A stretch of DNA of 64,000 nucleotides from Papilionanthe hookeriana x Papilionanthe teres (taxonomy: Eukaryota; Streptophyta; Magnoliopsida; Asparagales; Orchidaceae), in NCBI GenBank assembly GCA_022702705.1, contig CM040434.1, positions 60,971,334 through 61,035,333 of the forward strand, in the 5' to 3' direction. The notes below the pieces were generated by a model that saw only the letters and a list, made by a program, of their open reading frames with translations, ran no database searches and was not told where the DNA came from. Position numbers and translations under genes: made by a program. Shown in pieces: positions 47,031 to 59,284 of this stretch. Numbering within the stretch: the first letter of the stretch is position 1; every line of letters starts with the position of its first letter.

Positions 47031-47948
47031 GTTGTAAAGGAGTTTTATGCAAATCTTCATGGAATCAACCAAGGATCAGTTTATGTGTGAGGTAGATTTG
47101 TCACATTTACTCTTGCAAAGATTAATGATTTATACATGATTGAGAATGTGCTAATCTGCAATTATTCAAACTTTGCCCCAACAAAGGCCAACATGAATGA
47201 TATATAAAGATATCTGATGGATGAAAGTGATGAATGGCAGATAAGAGATAACAGGTATGTAAGTTTTTTGACCACGGTGTTAAATCCTATGTCTAAGCAC
47301 TTACAATATTTCATATGCGTAAAATTGCTCCCAACTACAAAAATCAGTAAAGTAACTAAGGTGTGTGCTATCCTGAATTATTTTATTCAAATGGGAATGC
47401 CTATTGATGTTGGTTGAATAATTGTTAAGTATGTTTTGGGATTGATCATTCATGGATCGAAGTATGGGCTTGGACATCCTTCCACCATATTTCTCCTCTG
47501 CAGTCAATCACAAGTGCCATATGACAATTGGGAAAGAGTACTTCAACCTTGGAAGCTTATAGACCCAACAGATGAACATAGTAACCAGGTAGTTGGTGAT
47601 ATGAATGATATGAGTATAATTGAACATCAACCATCTTAGAGGTCGACACTTATTCTTCCTTACTTTCCTGAAAGTTCACAGATCATCTTGAAGAAAATTA
47701 AGAAAAAGGTTCAATGCCTGATGAATGCAATCAACAATCTATCTGACTTCGTTGATTATCTGGATTGGAGAATGAAGGCGGACTTTGATCATTCTAGGTA
47801 TCTCGAAAGAAGTTTGATACGATTGATGAAAAGGAAAGGTTGGTTTGATTCCACTGAAGAATTCCCGTTTCGTCCATGCTACAATCTGTTCGTTCACACT
47901 CAATCAATTGGAGTTTTAAGAGTTGATGATAGTTCCGAGAAAGAATGA
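47031..47948 (+). pseudogene. Athila element A env-position ORF 1 (plant transposon protein domain)
   Basis: Reads VVKEFYANLHGINQGSVYV, a stop, then YLMDESDEWQIRDNRYVSFL, HLQYFICVKLLPTTKISKVT, LNYFIQMGMPIDVG with a stop, and GHPSTIFLLCSQSQV, ending in a basic, helical segment with DWRMKADFDHSRYLERSL and a Pro-Phe rich end at 47948. This corresponds to the ORF annotated in many plant genomes as putative plant transposon protein, found between pol and the 3' LTR of Athila-type elements where a retrovirus would carry env. No signal peptide or membrane segment is evident. Function unknown. Its N-terminal MAP..K part is not recognisable. Confidence 0.75.
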
Positions 47949-48775
47949 AGACTTGATTATTGTATTTCTGTGTTTGTGTATTTGAACTGATTGCTTTGCT
48001 TGGACGTTCTATTTGGATTTGCTTTCTTGTTTAGTTTTCAGCTTTATTGTGTTGTTGTTGTGAGCGACACTGAATTTTATAATTTATGGCTTGACGATGT
48101 GTAGTGTTTAGTGTTATTTGTATGTGTTTGTAATTTGGATTTTATATATGAAAGTGATGTTTTGTGTTGTTTGTGTTAGTAATATCATTTACAATTGCTT
48201 CAGAATTTTATTCATTGCTTAATTAGACTAATTAGATGTCGGAGCGAGCTTGAAAAGATCCAAATTGCAAAAGAAAGTTAGAAGCCCAGTTTTTGAACTG
48301 GCGTCGAACGCACCGGACCACTCCAAAAGACAGAGAGTTTGGCCATAAGAGCAGAAAATAACGCCGAACAGCGCTGTCACTAGCACCGGGCAATGCTAGA
48401 CCAGAAAAGGCCCTAAACTGCAAATTTTCATGATTTAACCCTGAGACCCACCATTTTTGCCAAAACCATCGTCTTCTATCTCCAGCCAAGGCCGATTTTC
48501 GCACCTAGGGCTCACTAGCATTTAGATTTGAAGCGATTTTGTGACCGGAAAAGTTCAGATTTCGTCTTCTCTTGGTAAGAGTACCCTTTAACCTAAATTT
48601 TTTTGATTTTGACTGTGAAAGTCTCCTACATTAGGAAGATTTAAATTTTGAGGTTTTTCAAGAAAATTTGGAGATTTTTCATGGTATTGGAGTTCTTATC
48701 TATTTAAATTTACTTTGGAGTCCATTACATTGCAATTTTAAAATTGATTTGGATATTTTTGGTATTTTTAGACAA

Positions 48776-49870
48776 ATGGCTCCAAGAATGGGTAAGGGGA
48801 AGAGAAAATTTGATTACAATGAGAATAAATTTGTGAATTTCAAGGCTTATTACTGCTTCAGTACATTTCTTAGCAATAAGAAGTGTATTCAAGATAAAGC
48901 CTTTGAAAATCCTGGAGGTATGATTGAAGAACTTATTGTGAATCATCGAAGGGAAATTTTTTGTTATTTCACTGCTGAAGCGATGCTAGGAATTGTGAGA
49001 GAGTTTTATGCAAATTTGTATTACTCTGAGAGTGAATATATTCTGGTTAGAGTACAAATGGTTGAGTTTTCCCCCGCCCGCACCAATGCATTCTATCAGT
49101 TGAGAGAACCCTTTTTATGTGAGTACAAAAATTTTCCTGTTACTAATGAAGCATTGGGTACAATTATGAACTTTCTGACTGACGGAAAAGGGGAATGGAA
49201 GATTAAACATAAACAAAAAAATTATTTCCCCTTTTCTACTCTGAATCTTGTATCGAAGGCCTGACACTATTTCATTTCTGCAAGACTTTTGTCTACCAGC
49301 CATCACAGCGAGGTTACTATAGATAGACCTGTTCTGAATTATTGTATTCAGAACATGAAAAATATCAATATTGGGGCTATTATTCATAAGAGTATTTTGA
49401 CAAGTTCAAAAGGAGAGACTACAGGTGGACTGGGACACCCTAGCCTGATTCATGCCTTGTGTATTCAGTCAGATGTAGCAACTGAAGATAATGATGAGAT
49501 ATTCCATCCCGTGAAGCCCATTAATAAACTAAATCTGAAAACCTATGAAGCCCATGTAGGATGGAAATAGAGTAAGAAAGCAGATGAACCTTCTTCTAGC
49601 CATGAGAGATCTTCTACATCCAGAAAACCTACTTTGCATGATGTTATGGATCAGTTAGAAAGGTTTAACATAAGATTAGAAGGGCTTGAAACAAGGAATA
49701 AGATAAATGATGATTATTAAGTACGGTGGCAAGAATATGAGATAGTTTGTTATGATGCACAGATGAGATTTTTAGGGGAAACACTAGTGTTGTATTTCCT
49801 ACTTACCCTGAGTAAACTCCATACCAGCCTGAAGAACCTGATGATGGTGGAGCTCCTGCAGATGATGATT
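48776..49870 (+). pseudogene. Athila element A env-position ORF 2 (second copy)
   Basis: ATG at 48776 (MAPRMGKGKRKFDY), open to a TGA at 49262-49264, then open again in the same frame to a TAG at 49568-49570, and degraded coding to about 49870. It matches ORF 1 segment by segment: IVREFYANLYYSE against VVKEFYANLHGIN; LNYCIQNMKNINIGAII against LNYFIQMGMPIDVG; GHPSLIHALCIQSDV against GHPSTIFLLCSQSQV. The basic N-terminus (GKGKRK) could be a nuclear or nucleic-acid signal. The tail (LHDVMDQLERFNIRLEGLE) is coiled-coil like. It also matches 63111-64000, with a TGA at the very same place. Confidence 0.78.
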
Positions 49871-51090
49871 GATAGTTTATGTAGTTTTATTTTCATTTTA
49901 TTTTGTATTTGTATTTTGTGTATGTGATGTACCTGAGACTCTCTCTGATTGGTATCTGTGATGTAATTTGTATTTGGTAGTGTTTGTAGCAGCCTTTATG
50001 TTGAAATTGTGATGTATGTGATGTGATAGTGAAGTTTGCATGTGGTTTAGTAATTTATGATAGTAACGGTTGGATGTTAATGTTGTGTGCATAGTTTATG
50101 TTTTATGTTTTTAAGCCTCTTCCCTTACAAATTTCTAACCCATATTTGTGTATAGAAATGCTCTTAATTATTTCAGGCCTACTGTTCAACTTTATATAGA
50201 AAAACCTGCCTAAACTCAATGGTATGAAAAGCCCAACATATTGAGGTATAAGTTATATATATTTATATCTTTTCTTTTTTCTCATGTTAATTATAATGAT
50301 ATTCAAAATTTTAAGTTTGGGGGAGGGAAAAAATTAACTTTTAATTATTCTCATTCAAAAGTATTTTCGAAATTATTAACATGATTTCATGTGATAGAAC
50401 TCAATTTCAGATAACTGTATTTTGATTTTATTTAAGTATTTTGTGAAATTGAATGAAAGTATTTGGTAATGAAAAGTAATTTTGTAGGCTAAGATATTTG
50501 GTATAAGAGGATATGATTATAGTCAACTATTCAAAGTAAGAAAAATTGTATGTTTGGAGTATTAAGGATCTTAAAACTTTATGTGATAGGACAGGATTGA
50601 GACTCTATGACGAATCAAAAATAAGCTAAAGAAATGCCTATAAGGTAAAGGATTGTATTAATTTTCAAATTTAGGGTGAGAAGGGTGAAGTTCAAAATTA
50701 TTAAAGGCTATCCAGATACAATAATCCTCACTTGAAAAAAGTAAAAAAGCAAAATAAAAGAAAAGAAGAAAAAGAAAAGAAAGAAAAGTGAGGAGAAGCT
50801 TGAGGAGATGCCTACTAAAAATTTGGCTTCACTTGGACCTACCTAAAGGGAAGAACTTAATTACTTTCCTGAACTTATATGTATGGATTAACATCTTTAA
50901 TAGTAGTGTTCTCATAAATTTTGTTTCATGTAATCCTTTTAAGTGCCTTAATAGGACAATCTACAGTCATTTTTGAAATGAATAGAAGGCTATAACTCTT
51001 AGACTTGATTACTATATAGTCTTACACATATAGAATTTACTTGAATTATTCGAAGATCTTTATAAAAATTTTATTATTGTACTTATCTAA
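49871..51090 (+). other. 3' untranslated region of element A with polypurine-like tract
   Basis: AT-rich. A polypurine-like AGTTTGGGGGAGGGAAAA lies at 50313-50330, and a second, better placed one is at 57634-57647 beyond the Harbinger insertion. The A/G-rich stretch 50735-50800 has GAAAAG runs. No gene is seen. Confidence 0.55.
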
Positions 51091-52166
51091 GTGCCTGTTT
51101 GGTTCGAATGCAGATTCACAACTTTTCAATTGCAATTTCTTGCTTCTGGAATCATTACTATTGGAAAGCATTACTGGGAAGATTGGTCATCTGTTTGGTT
51201 CAGTTGCATGAAAACTGCTGCGGGGCAGTTTTTTCATGTAAAAATGACCAAACTGCCCCTGTTTATTAAAACTATTTTAAATTTTTGATTTATTTATGTA
51301 AATATGAGATTAAAATACAAAAAAATTTTATAAATTTTATATATTAATTATTAATATGAATTAAATTGTTGTAATATATTATTTTTATAGAGAATTTTAA
51401 AATTCCTTTAAAAATATGTGAAGTTATAATATTTTGTGTATATATTTATTTAAATTATATTTTCTAAATTTAATTTTTGTTACTAAATAAAATATTTAGT
51501 ATTTATGAAATAAATAAATTTAACAATTATCATTATTTATATATCTATGTATACAAATATTAATTCATCTATACATATAAACATATATATACATATATTT
51601 CAGTGGCGTTAAATGAAAAATATATAAAACTACCTCATTTCATATAAAGTCATGTGTTCATACATAACACATATGAGCTAATAGAGTTTTGTTCATCCAA
51701 AATAGCCCAGATTACATAAATAGATTTCAACCACTAGCTAAGAGAAGTAAAGTGAAAAAAAACTGTAAAACTATGACCACGACGAGCAACATAATAGTAA
51801 TGTTATTTCTGAAAAGGACACGCTGTAGATCCTGTGTCTGCCCTTCCTCTACTATAGCTCGCAAATCTCTATTACTATGATCCTCAGAATCAGCCAGACT
51901 GTCCGCCCATCGGAAAAATTTGCACTGATCCTAAATGTTTCGTGGGTAGCTATAAAATTGTCTCCCTTTGGTATGTGGTCTCCGTGAGGTCAAAATAGTG
52001 GTTTGCAGTCCACAATGTCAAACCACTCGTCGGGAGGTAGCGGACATTCTTGAACTCATAATATCCTGAAATGTAATGCAAAGAGCTCGTAAAATTTGAA
52101 ATATTCTTTTGAAATAAACATTATATTAAATCACTTTTAGTTTACATGAAATATGAAATGAAAGAA

Positions 52167-53507
52167 TCACTCTCCAATTAATGAGCTGGTGATCTCCTCT
52201 CGAACAACTGACATTTCATTCCCATGCTCCCCATCTTTCATGCAAATTGAGGAATTGTCATTCTTCTCCCGTGATAGGGATTGACCAATGCGATATTCAT
52301 AACCTTCGACTAGAACTTCCTCGTCATTGAGCTCGACAGGCTCGAAATCAACATCAGCTCGAGTTGGATGCCGCCTAATATAATTATGTAGGGCCATAAG
52401 TGGCTAACACTATATGCACCTGTTTCAGAAAAGGATAAGGTGGAATATCTCGAAGTATGACCCATTTCTTCATCCAAACTCCAAATGTCCTCTCAATTAT
52501 GCTTTGTAAGGATGAATGTACTTAATTAAACACCTCTTTTCTAGTTCGTATATGATTACTGGCTCTCTCGAAATTTGGAATATGATACTTGTGTCAGGAT
52601 AGGGTTTAAGGTACCCCCTCTGCATTGGGTAGCTAACATCCACCAAATAATACTTTACTGAAATATTAGGAAACTTAGCTAAGCATATAAAGAAAATATC
52701 TACTTTTTATATTACAAAGGAACTTACCATGCGGTGGGTGAGGAAAATTGTACTTCAGATTTCTCGTTGCAATTTTAAAAACTCTACTATCATGTGCGCT
52801 GTCGTCCCATCCAGCCAATGCAAATGTAAAACACATGTTGAAATCACAAACCGCCATGATATTTTGTGTTGTTCTCCCAGAACGGTCGATAAATGCAACT
52901 TTCTCGTTATCCGACACTACAGCATGAACGTGCGTTCCATCGATTGCGCCGATGCAACCCTTTAAAAATAAGACAAATCATTTCAATATGTAATCCCTTA
53001 ATATGTAGCTGGAGTATAGAGGTGTACCTTGAAATATGGCATATATCGGTCATCATTGCGAATCTCTAGTGGCGTCCTTACAAAAGTTGGATCGGTTGGT
53101 TTTATTATGGCTTATGCTAAACTGGCAAGAGAACTCAAACCAACTAAGAAATATCTGCTTATTGTTTTGGACGAGTGTTAGAAGCATTCCATGGCTCCCC
53201 GCGTTGACTCGTTCTATGATAGTATGCAAAAGTGTTATGCCCAATACTTCGGGGTCTGTTGTCCTAGAAGACCCGTGAAGTCTATGAGATGTTGTTAGAT
53301 CTAATAAAAGATCACTAAAAACATCATGGCACATGCGGAAGATGTTTGAAATCTCGTTGGGTGTCTTGAATCCTTTTCTCCCATCCATTTGTCCCCAATC
53401 TGAGATGATGTGTAACAGGGCTCACGATCGACGTACGTATTATAATATTGCACTAGTATATTTACCGCTGCATTTCACCATCGGCGTCGGACTTCCTCCA
53501 AGTCCAT
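52167..53507 (-). pseudogene. Harbinger DDE transposase, three exons, broken
   Basis: Exon 1 about 53507-53028: MDLEEVRRRW with a stop, YVDREPCYTSSQIGDKW, then ISNIFRMCHDVFSDLLLDLT, LGITLLHTIIERVNAGSHGM and PTDPTFVRTPLEIRNDDRYM-PYFK. GT at 53027; AG before 52959. Exon 2 52959-52728: GCIGAIDGTHVHAVVSDNEK (first catalytic Asp), GRTTQNIMAVCDFNMCFTFA, WDDSAHDSRVF; GT at 52727; AG before 52657. Exon 3 52657-52167: KYYLVDVSYPMQRGYLKPYP (second Asp) with stops and a frameshift over the IER.FGVW glutamate region, ending ALHNYIRRHPTRADVDFEPV. These are the plant PIF transposase blocks. The splice sites are canonical; the frame is lost in exons 1 and 3. Confidence 0.88.
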
Positions 53508-53767
53508 GATGATATAAGCTGTACCTTTTAATTAAACCAAGTTAATATAGAAATCATAGATGGACTAATACAAGCACATAGATGGACTATATTTGTAAAA
53601 GAAATAACTTAAACGGTAGTTCAATGAAACATAACTTGTCCAAATAACTACATCACTGGCAGTAGTACTCATAGATAGAATAAATTTAAACAGTTTTAGA
53701 TAAAACCACAAACAAACAATGGTTATAATAATAGCGTATGTTTTTTAAGTTAAATAGGCGGTCCTCT

Positions 53768-54694
53768 TCACAAGTTGCGACAGTTATAATAATAGCGTAT
53801 GTACTCTAGTCGTTGCTCTTTGCTCAGTGCAGTAAAGAAGTCTCGATGGAGGGAATCACGGAAGAGGTCGAAGGCAAAGTAGAAAAGATCACGATCCTCT
53901 GTAAAGTCCAGGTCGTCTTTAAGAAGTCTAATGACCTCTTGGACATCAGTTTTTTGAACTCTGTGCAGGGCATCATTAGATGAGTCCACTAGGTATGAGA
54001 GTTGATCCCTCATAGATGCAGGACCACTCTTTCTCTTTCTTTCATTCCGGGGGCGCTTAGTATGGTTTGTTGACTGAATTTCATGTTGCTCGTACATGCA
54101 CAATTCTGCTGAATCGTTTGATAATTCCACGGTCATATTTTCAGGGGTTGTTTCAAAAATTGTTTGGCTAGGGGCAACTGAATATTTCCCTATAGCTACC
54201 ACCCATCAAAAATCCGTTCGAGCTTGTCCTCCAATTCCGGTTCTATCCCAGCTAATCTGAACTTCTTTTCTGCAGGAAAAATGTGTAAAAGAGAATGAAA
54301 TGTTGTTAGAAAATAAGAAAGAATACTGCTTAACATTACAAAAATTAATTCAATAATATCTTACCGCAAGCCTTTCTGCCCACCATGCTTTTGAAGCAGC
54401 AATAGTTCGCTTCACCGGATCCCATCCCAAGCCAGTCGATCCTTTTTTTAAATCCTTCCAAAGTTTCCACTCTTTCTTGAGTTGGCCGCATTTATTTTTT
54501 AACTGAAGCCTCTCATACTCCCTGCCTGTGACCTCCCTAAACTTTATAACAATGTTTTACTAACCTTCTTTGTTGAAAAAAGAACTTGTCCTATTCCCCT
54601 TTTCGACTTCAGTTATGCATAGATCACAGAATATTATTTTAATATCCTTCTCCTAAATTGCAAGAGTAGCAACTTCTTTGTTTTTATTAGTCAT
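53768..54694 (-). pseudogene. Harbinger Myb/SANT-like protein, two exons, broken
   Basis: Exon 1 54694-54365: MTNKNKEVATLAI with a stop, IIFCDLCITEVEKGNRTSSF, FREVTGREYERLQLKNKCGQ, LKKEWKLWKDLKKGSTGLGW and DPVKRTIAASKAWWAERL. The spaced tryptophans are those of the Myb/SANT-like DNA-binding domain of plant Harbinger elements. GT at 54364; AG before 54269. Exon 2 54269-53768: KFRLAGIEPELEDKLERIFD, a frameshift near 54205, a basic KRPRNERKRK patch (likely nuclear signal), and the helical C-terminus LSKEQRLEYIRYYYNCRNL. This partner protein binds the transposon ends and recruits the transposase. Confidence 0.87.
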
Positions 54695-54894
54695 ACTATG
54701 AATAGGAGAAATAGTTACATTAAAAAAGAATTGACATAATAGATGCTAAAATGTCTACTAAAATGAACGAATATATACATTAACAGATGCTATATAAAAA
54801 TGGGAAAGGAGTAATATATGTTCATTTATTAAGACAATACAAAATGATTACATGAAATAACAAAAACTAGAACAAAAAAACGATTGGGCTCTTT

Positions 54895-55031
54895 CCCACA
54901 TGCAATCATACTTGGCTCGGAGTTCAGCCTATTTCCCTTTTCAATTTTCATAAGGCAGAGGTCACAAAATATTACTTTTATTTCCTTCCCTAAAGTGCAG
55001 GAGTGGCGACATCTTTAGTTATATTAGCCAT
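54895..55031 (-). pseudogene. Partial duplicate of Myb/SANT exon 1 start
   Basis: Minus-strand MANITKDVATPAL, stop, GKEIKVIFCDLCLMKIEKGN parallels MTNKNKEVATLAI, stop, EKDIKIIFCDLCITEVEKGN in the neighbouring gene. It ends where the DNA-binding tryptophan region would begin. The stop lies at the same codon in both copies. Confidence 0.75.
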
Positions 55032-57538
55032 ACAATTAATATGAGAAAGATAAATATTCAAAATGAATTGAATTAACAAATGCCAACGGTGGTAGTAAAA
55101 TTACAGCATGGAGAGATATAAATTCCAATTAACCAATTAATACAGTTAAGAACAGAAGGACACAACAATTTACGTGGTTCAGTCAAACTGACCTACATCC
55201 GTGGGAAAGAAATGATTTTTTTTATTACTGAAATAGAGAACATGTACATAACTTCCAATTTACCTAGCATTTCAAAGTAACAAGAACATCCAACTCCAAA
55301 TTACTACAGGTTACACACCAATTATATCAGATGTTACAGCATAGAAGGACATAACATTTTGAACCGACAAGAACCCCATAATTACAGTAGGTGTTACAGC
55401 AAACCGAAGAACCAAAGTGTAACCTCCATACTGCAGGTGAAATACTGCAGCTGTTACCCTAAACTATAAACTCCATATACATAACTTCCTATAACATGTG
55501 TTTGCTGTTCATATGCTCTTCATGACAGAAAATAACCAAGGTTTCAAATCTGCTCTAACGAGCAAAGTATATTAACTCCATAACAATTCCTTAAGTAAAA
55601 ACTTCATGCATTTAATGTTTGGGACAAATATTCCTTGCACAATAGTTATACATAACTGTTCCAAAAAAATGAATTACATTCAGTGGCATAAGCATAAGCA
55701 GTGCACATCCAACCTAATCAATCATACATTAAGCCCTTCGAATTGAAGAATAGCACAAATTGAGGGCTTAAGCATAAGGGTAACAGTAAACAGCCACCAC
55801 TGCCAAGTACAAGCCTGATCCAAAGAGTTGCTAAAGCAACAAGACTTGACTTCTATCCCAAGAGTAGCAGTAAACACCCACCACTACAAAAAAATGAAAA
55901 TTCTACCTTCAATCCTTACATGATCAATTTCAATGATGAAACTTATAATTTCGAACAAGTTGCCCAATGTTACAATCAATAATCACTAGCTCAAATGCCA
56001 AGTTGTTGCATCGAGGTGAATATAGAGGCCTTTCCATACAGATCAACCAATTCCAATGTATTTACACACCTAACACCAAAATTTTGCATTTTACGTTTAT
56101 ACAACCACATCTTTCATATCAAATGCAACTTTTAAAAAGTGAAATACACCTTTTCATGCATTCGTAAGGTGCTAGGCAAGTAAAAAGTGAAATTTTAGTG
56201 TTAGATATGAAAATATGTAGAAATAGAGTGGTGTGTATGTAAATCATGCACAAACAGACACAAACACTAATATATACATATGCATCGCCTAAATTTGTTC
56301 TTTGAACCAGTTCCTATATGCAAATGAAAGCATACAGCTTTTAAACAGAACATATATAAAGCAATTAGCTCAATTTGCTGCATATTTCACACGTAATATT
56401 AGTGAATAGCAGTCGTGGAACTTTGCAGCATTTCATTGAATCAAACTTTGTGAAGTGAATTCTAATGAAGATATCACATTCTACTTGAACATAAAAGAAT
56501 AGAATCTGCCTCCAACTAATTCGCCATGTCGTTATGAAGACATATTTCATTTAAAACTTTATTAGCTCTTTAGGATCTAAACTATCAAAAACCCTTCCAA
56601 AATATTGTAAGCATGAAGGGGCTGTAAGACCCCATAATTCATACTACAGCTCCATATGAGATGTTGAACTCATTGCATTAATTAATATAATTTACTACAG
56701 CTCCATATAATAAGTTGAACTCATTGTAATAACAAGATAATGCCACGATAATTTCAAACTTCCTAAAATCAAATTTCAATGAGATTTCTCAAAATCACTG
56801 CAATAATCATATTGCCCAGACAGTTAAAGCAATATAATCGTTAAATCATACTGCCCGGACCTTTAACAGGAGAAGCAACAAAGAACAGGAAACGAATGGT
56901 AATAAGAGAAGCATAACCAAAATGAACCACCACAAATCCCCTACAAATGGTTAAACTTTCATTTGTTTATCAGTCTCCTTCTGGATTTCAACTAAAGCAA
57001 TAGAATCGTTAAAGTTCGAAACCAAATAGTTCAGATCCGGCCACTAGTAACCCAAAAATACAAATAATATCTGTAGAGAAGATTCTCATCAAGCCGTATA
57101 TCATCGTTAAAGCCATACGCAAGAACATGCAACAACATAACAAGACATAGGAGATCCGCCAAAATACGAACACAGAAATGTGGAGTACAGACGAGAAAAT
57201 CCAGATCCGACAGTAATCACAAGGAAGAAGGAAGGCAGAGAAGTTGCCGAATAGACCCGCAAAACTAAAGAGAAGAGATGGATTTGCCATACCTGAAGTA
57301 GGTTTGCGTTACGGTTTGTGAGAGAAGAGGTAGCGGGGAAGCAGCAAGATGGGAGCCAAATGTGGGGTATAGGGTAAAAATCACTAGGGAGAAGCATGGC
57401 CACGAGGGTTATCCCGCGGTCGGGTTCAAAGAAACTTCGCGGCTGCTGTGCCACGAAGTTGCAAAACAAATGGAAAAAAAAACGACGGGCCACTTTTACT
57501 CATCGCACCACAACTATACCGCGCCCCCAAACAGGGCC
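55032..57538 (-). other. 5' non-coding part of the Harbinger element
   Basis: No conserved ORF. Contains a tandem-like pair at 56630-56720 (CTACAGCTCCATATGAGATGTT / CTACAGCTCCATATAATAAG, each followed by GAACTCATTG). Open frames near 57009-57493 have no domain and no counterpart. The last 140 bp are GC-richer and lead to the right terminal repeat. Confidence 0.5.
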
Positions 57539-57633
57539 TAAATCAAAATTATGGTATTCTAGAAAGAAAGTTCATTGCAGTGGATCAGTGTTTTATGTAT
57601 TAACTAAAATTACTTGAGGGGAAGTAATAGTTG

Positions 57634-57647
57634 AGTTTGGGGGATCT
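57634..57647 (+). promoter_or_regulatory. Polypurine tract of Athila element A
   Basis: AGTTTGGGGGATCT directly before the 3' LTR; plus-strand DNA synthesis would start here. A near-identical tract lies at 50313-50330. Confidence 0.75.
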
Positions 57648-59278
57648 TGATCCACTAAAAATTTGATAGCTTTTCACTTTCCATTTCATACCAGTTTTTG
57701 AAGATATTGCACTTTAAAGAAAGGTATTTTTCATGATTTCATGTAGGTACAATGATTTTAGGCTTTTGGAGCAAGAGGAAGCAAAAAGGAGTAAATTTGG
57801 AGCAAAATGGAGCAAAAGTAAATTTTATTGTACTAGCGCTGAACGACATTGTCACTAGTGTCGGACCGCGCCAATTTATAGAGACTTTAGACGCAAAAGG
57901 CAAAAAATAACGCCGGACAGCGCCCTATCCTACATTGGACCGTGCCCTATCCCAAATTTAAATTAGATTCAATGTATTTGGAAGGATTTTAGAGGCTTGC
58001 TTGAAAAAACTCATGGGAAATCAGTTATGGCTGGATTTATACTACTTTGGAGCCCAATTTAGAGGAGGGGAGAGAGTTTAGAGGGTAGAGAGAGTGAAGA
58101 GCGAGTGTCTTTACATATTATTCAGGAAATCTAGGTTTTGTGTGTTCTCTTCTAAGGAGTGTAGGAGGAGAGGGAAAGTGAGAGATTTCTTCTTCCTTAC
58201 TTATCTAAAGAGAGAATTGTGTGTTGTTGTGAAGAAAGAAGAGGAGTCAAAGGAATTCCTTGAGATTCGCTTGGGGAAGAGTTTGAGATAAGTTGTTTTT
58301 TCTTTACTCTGTTTGTATGACATTGCTTTTATATATATAATCCATATTTTGTCATCCTTCCTCATGAGTCTTGAGTAGATTTCTTTGTCTTCCACTTTTT
58401 CATGTGATGTGTTGATGTTGTGATATGGAAATAATGTGCCGATTTATTATGAAATGATGGCCTTTTTACTTTGAACTTCATTTACTTTTCGATTTGGCCA
58501 ATTAAATTGTTAAAACTTGTTGGGAAACTTATGTTTCGAAAGGACTATGAGTTCCATAGCAAAACTGAATGTCACATTAATGTCCATGAATGAACGACAT
58601 AGTTTATGGGGGATGAGAGCAAATAAATAGGGAAATATACTTTGATGGGTGTAGATTTGGAGATTTCAGAGTGACGGGCTGAAATCCTCAATTTGGTCTT
58701 AGGGTTTGGAAACCAAAGCGAGAGTTAGCTTTCAGGGGAAGGGAAGAAGGAGCTCTGGAGTGAGAGCCAGTATCCTCCGAGCCTAACCACAGATTTGGGG
58801 ACTAAACTTAGGATTGTCAATGTTCTTTATGCGCTTGGAAAAGGGTAAAAAATAGGAATGCTCCTATTTGGCACAATACATATGCATCACTGATCTATGT
58901 CACAAAAATCATTATATTATAATTGGAGAGGAGGAAGATTCTTTCTTACAATTGAACTTTTTATAACTTTTGTCTTGTGTTAGTTTAACATGCTAGAAGG
59001 TTAGAACGTACATTGGTAAAAGTAGTAACTACAACTGTTTAACTTTATTTTAAGAATTGAAATTACTTGTAATTTTGTTGTAATTCGAGAAGTGATTTCT
59101 GTGCTACACCATAAAATTAATTGCCTCCCTGTGGGATCGATATCCAGGACTCCACTAGAGCCCTGTATTACTTGAGCAATACGTATATTTACATTTAATT
59201 TTGTGAATCAATAGAAAACTAAATCAATATATATAAATCTGAGTTCATAAATTTTGGCAAATTAAAAAAGTCACACCA
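57648..59278 (+). mobile_element. 3' LTR of Athila element A
   Basis: 1,631 bp, TGATCCACTAAAAATTTG to ..AAAGTCACACCA. Directly related along its length to 59285-60910 and, inverted, to 29853-31480. GC palindromic motifs start 186 bp in (57834-57882; second set 57905-57955). Six bases (GCAGGG) separate it from the next LTR. Confidence 0.88.
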
Positions 59279-59284
59279 GCAGGG

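Larger units (their letters stand above)
51091..57538 (-). mobile_element. PIF/Harbinger DNA transposon
   Basis: Left end GTGCCTGTTTGG, right end (reverse complement) GGCCCTGTTTGG: 12-bp terminal inverted repeats with two mismatches. Flanked by TAA at 51088-51090 and 57539-57541, the 3-bp target preference of this superfamily. It carries both superfamily genes on the minus strand: a DDE transposase (52167-53507) and a Myb/SANT-like protein (53768-54694). 6,448 bp. Inserted into the 3' untranslated region of Athila element A. Both genes are damaged, so it is probably no longer autonomous. Confidence 0.93.

Noticed and set aside
57009..57493. Two overlapping minus-strand frames at the Harbinger right end
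   Set aside because: No known domain, overlapping frames, non-coding end of the transposon is the simpler reading.
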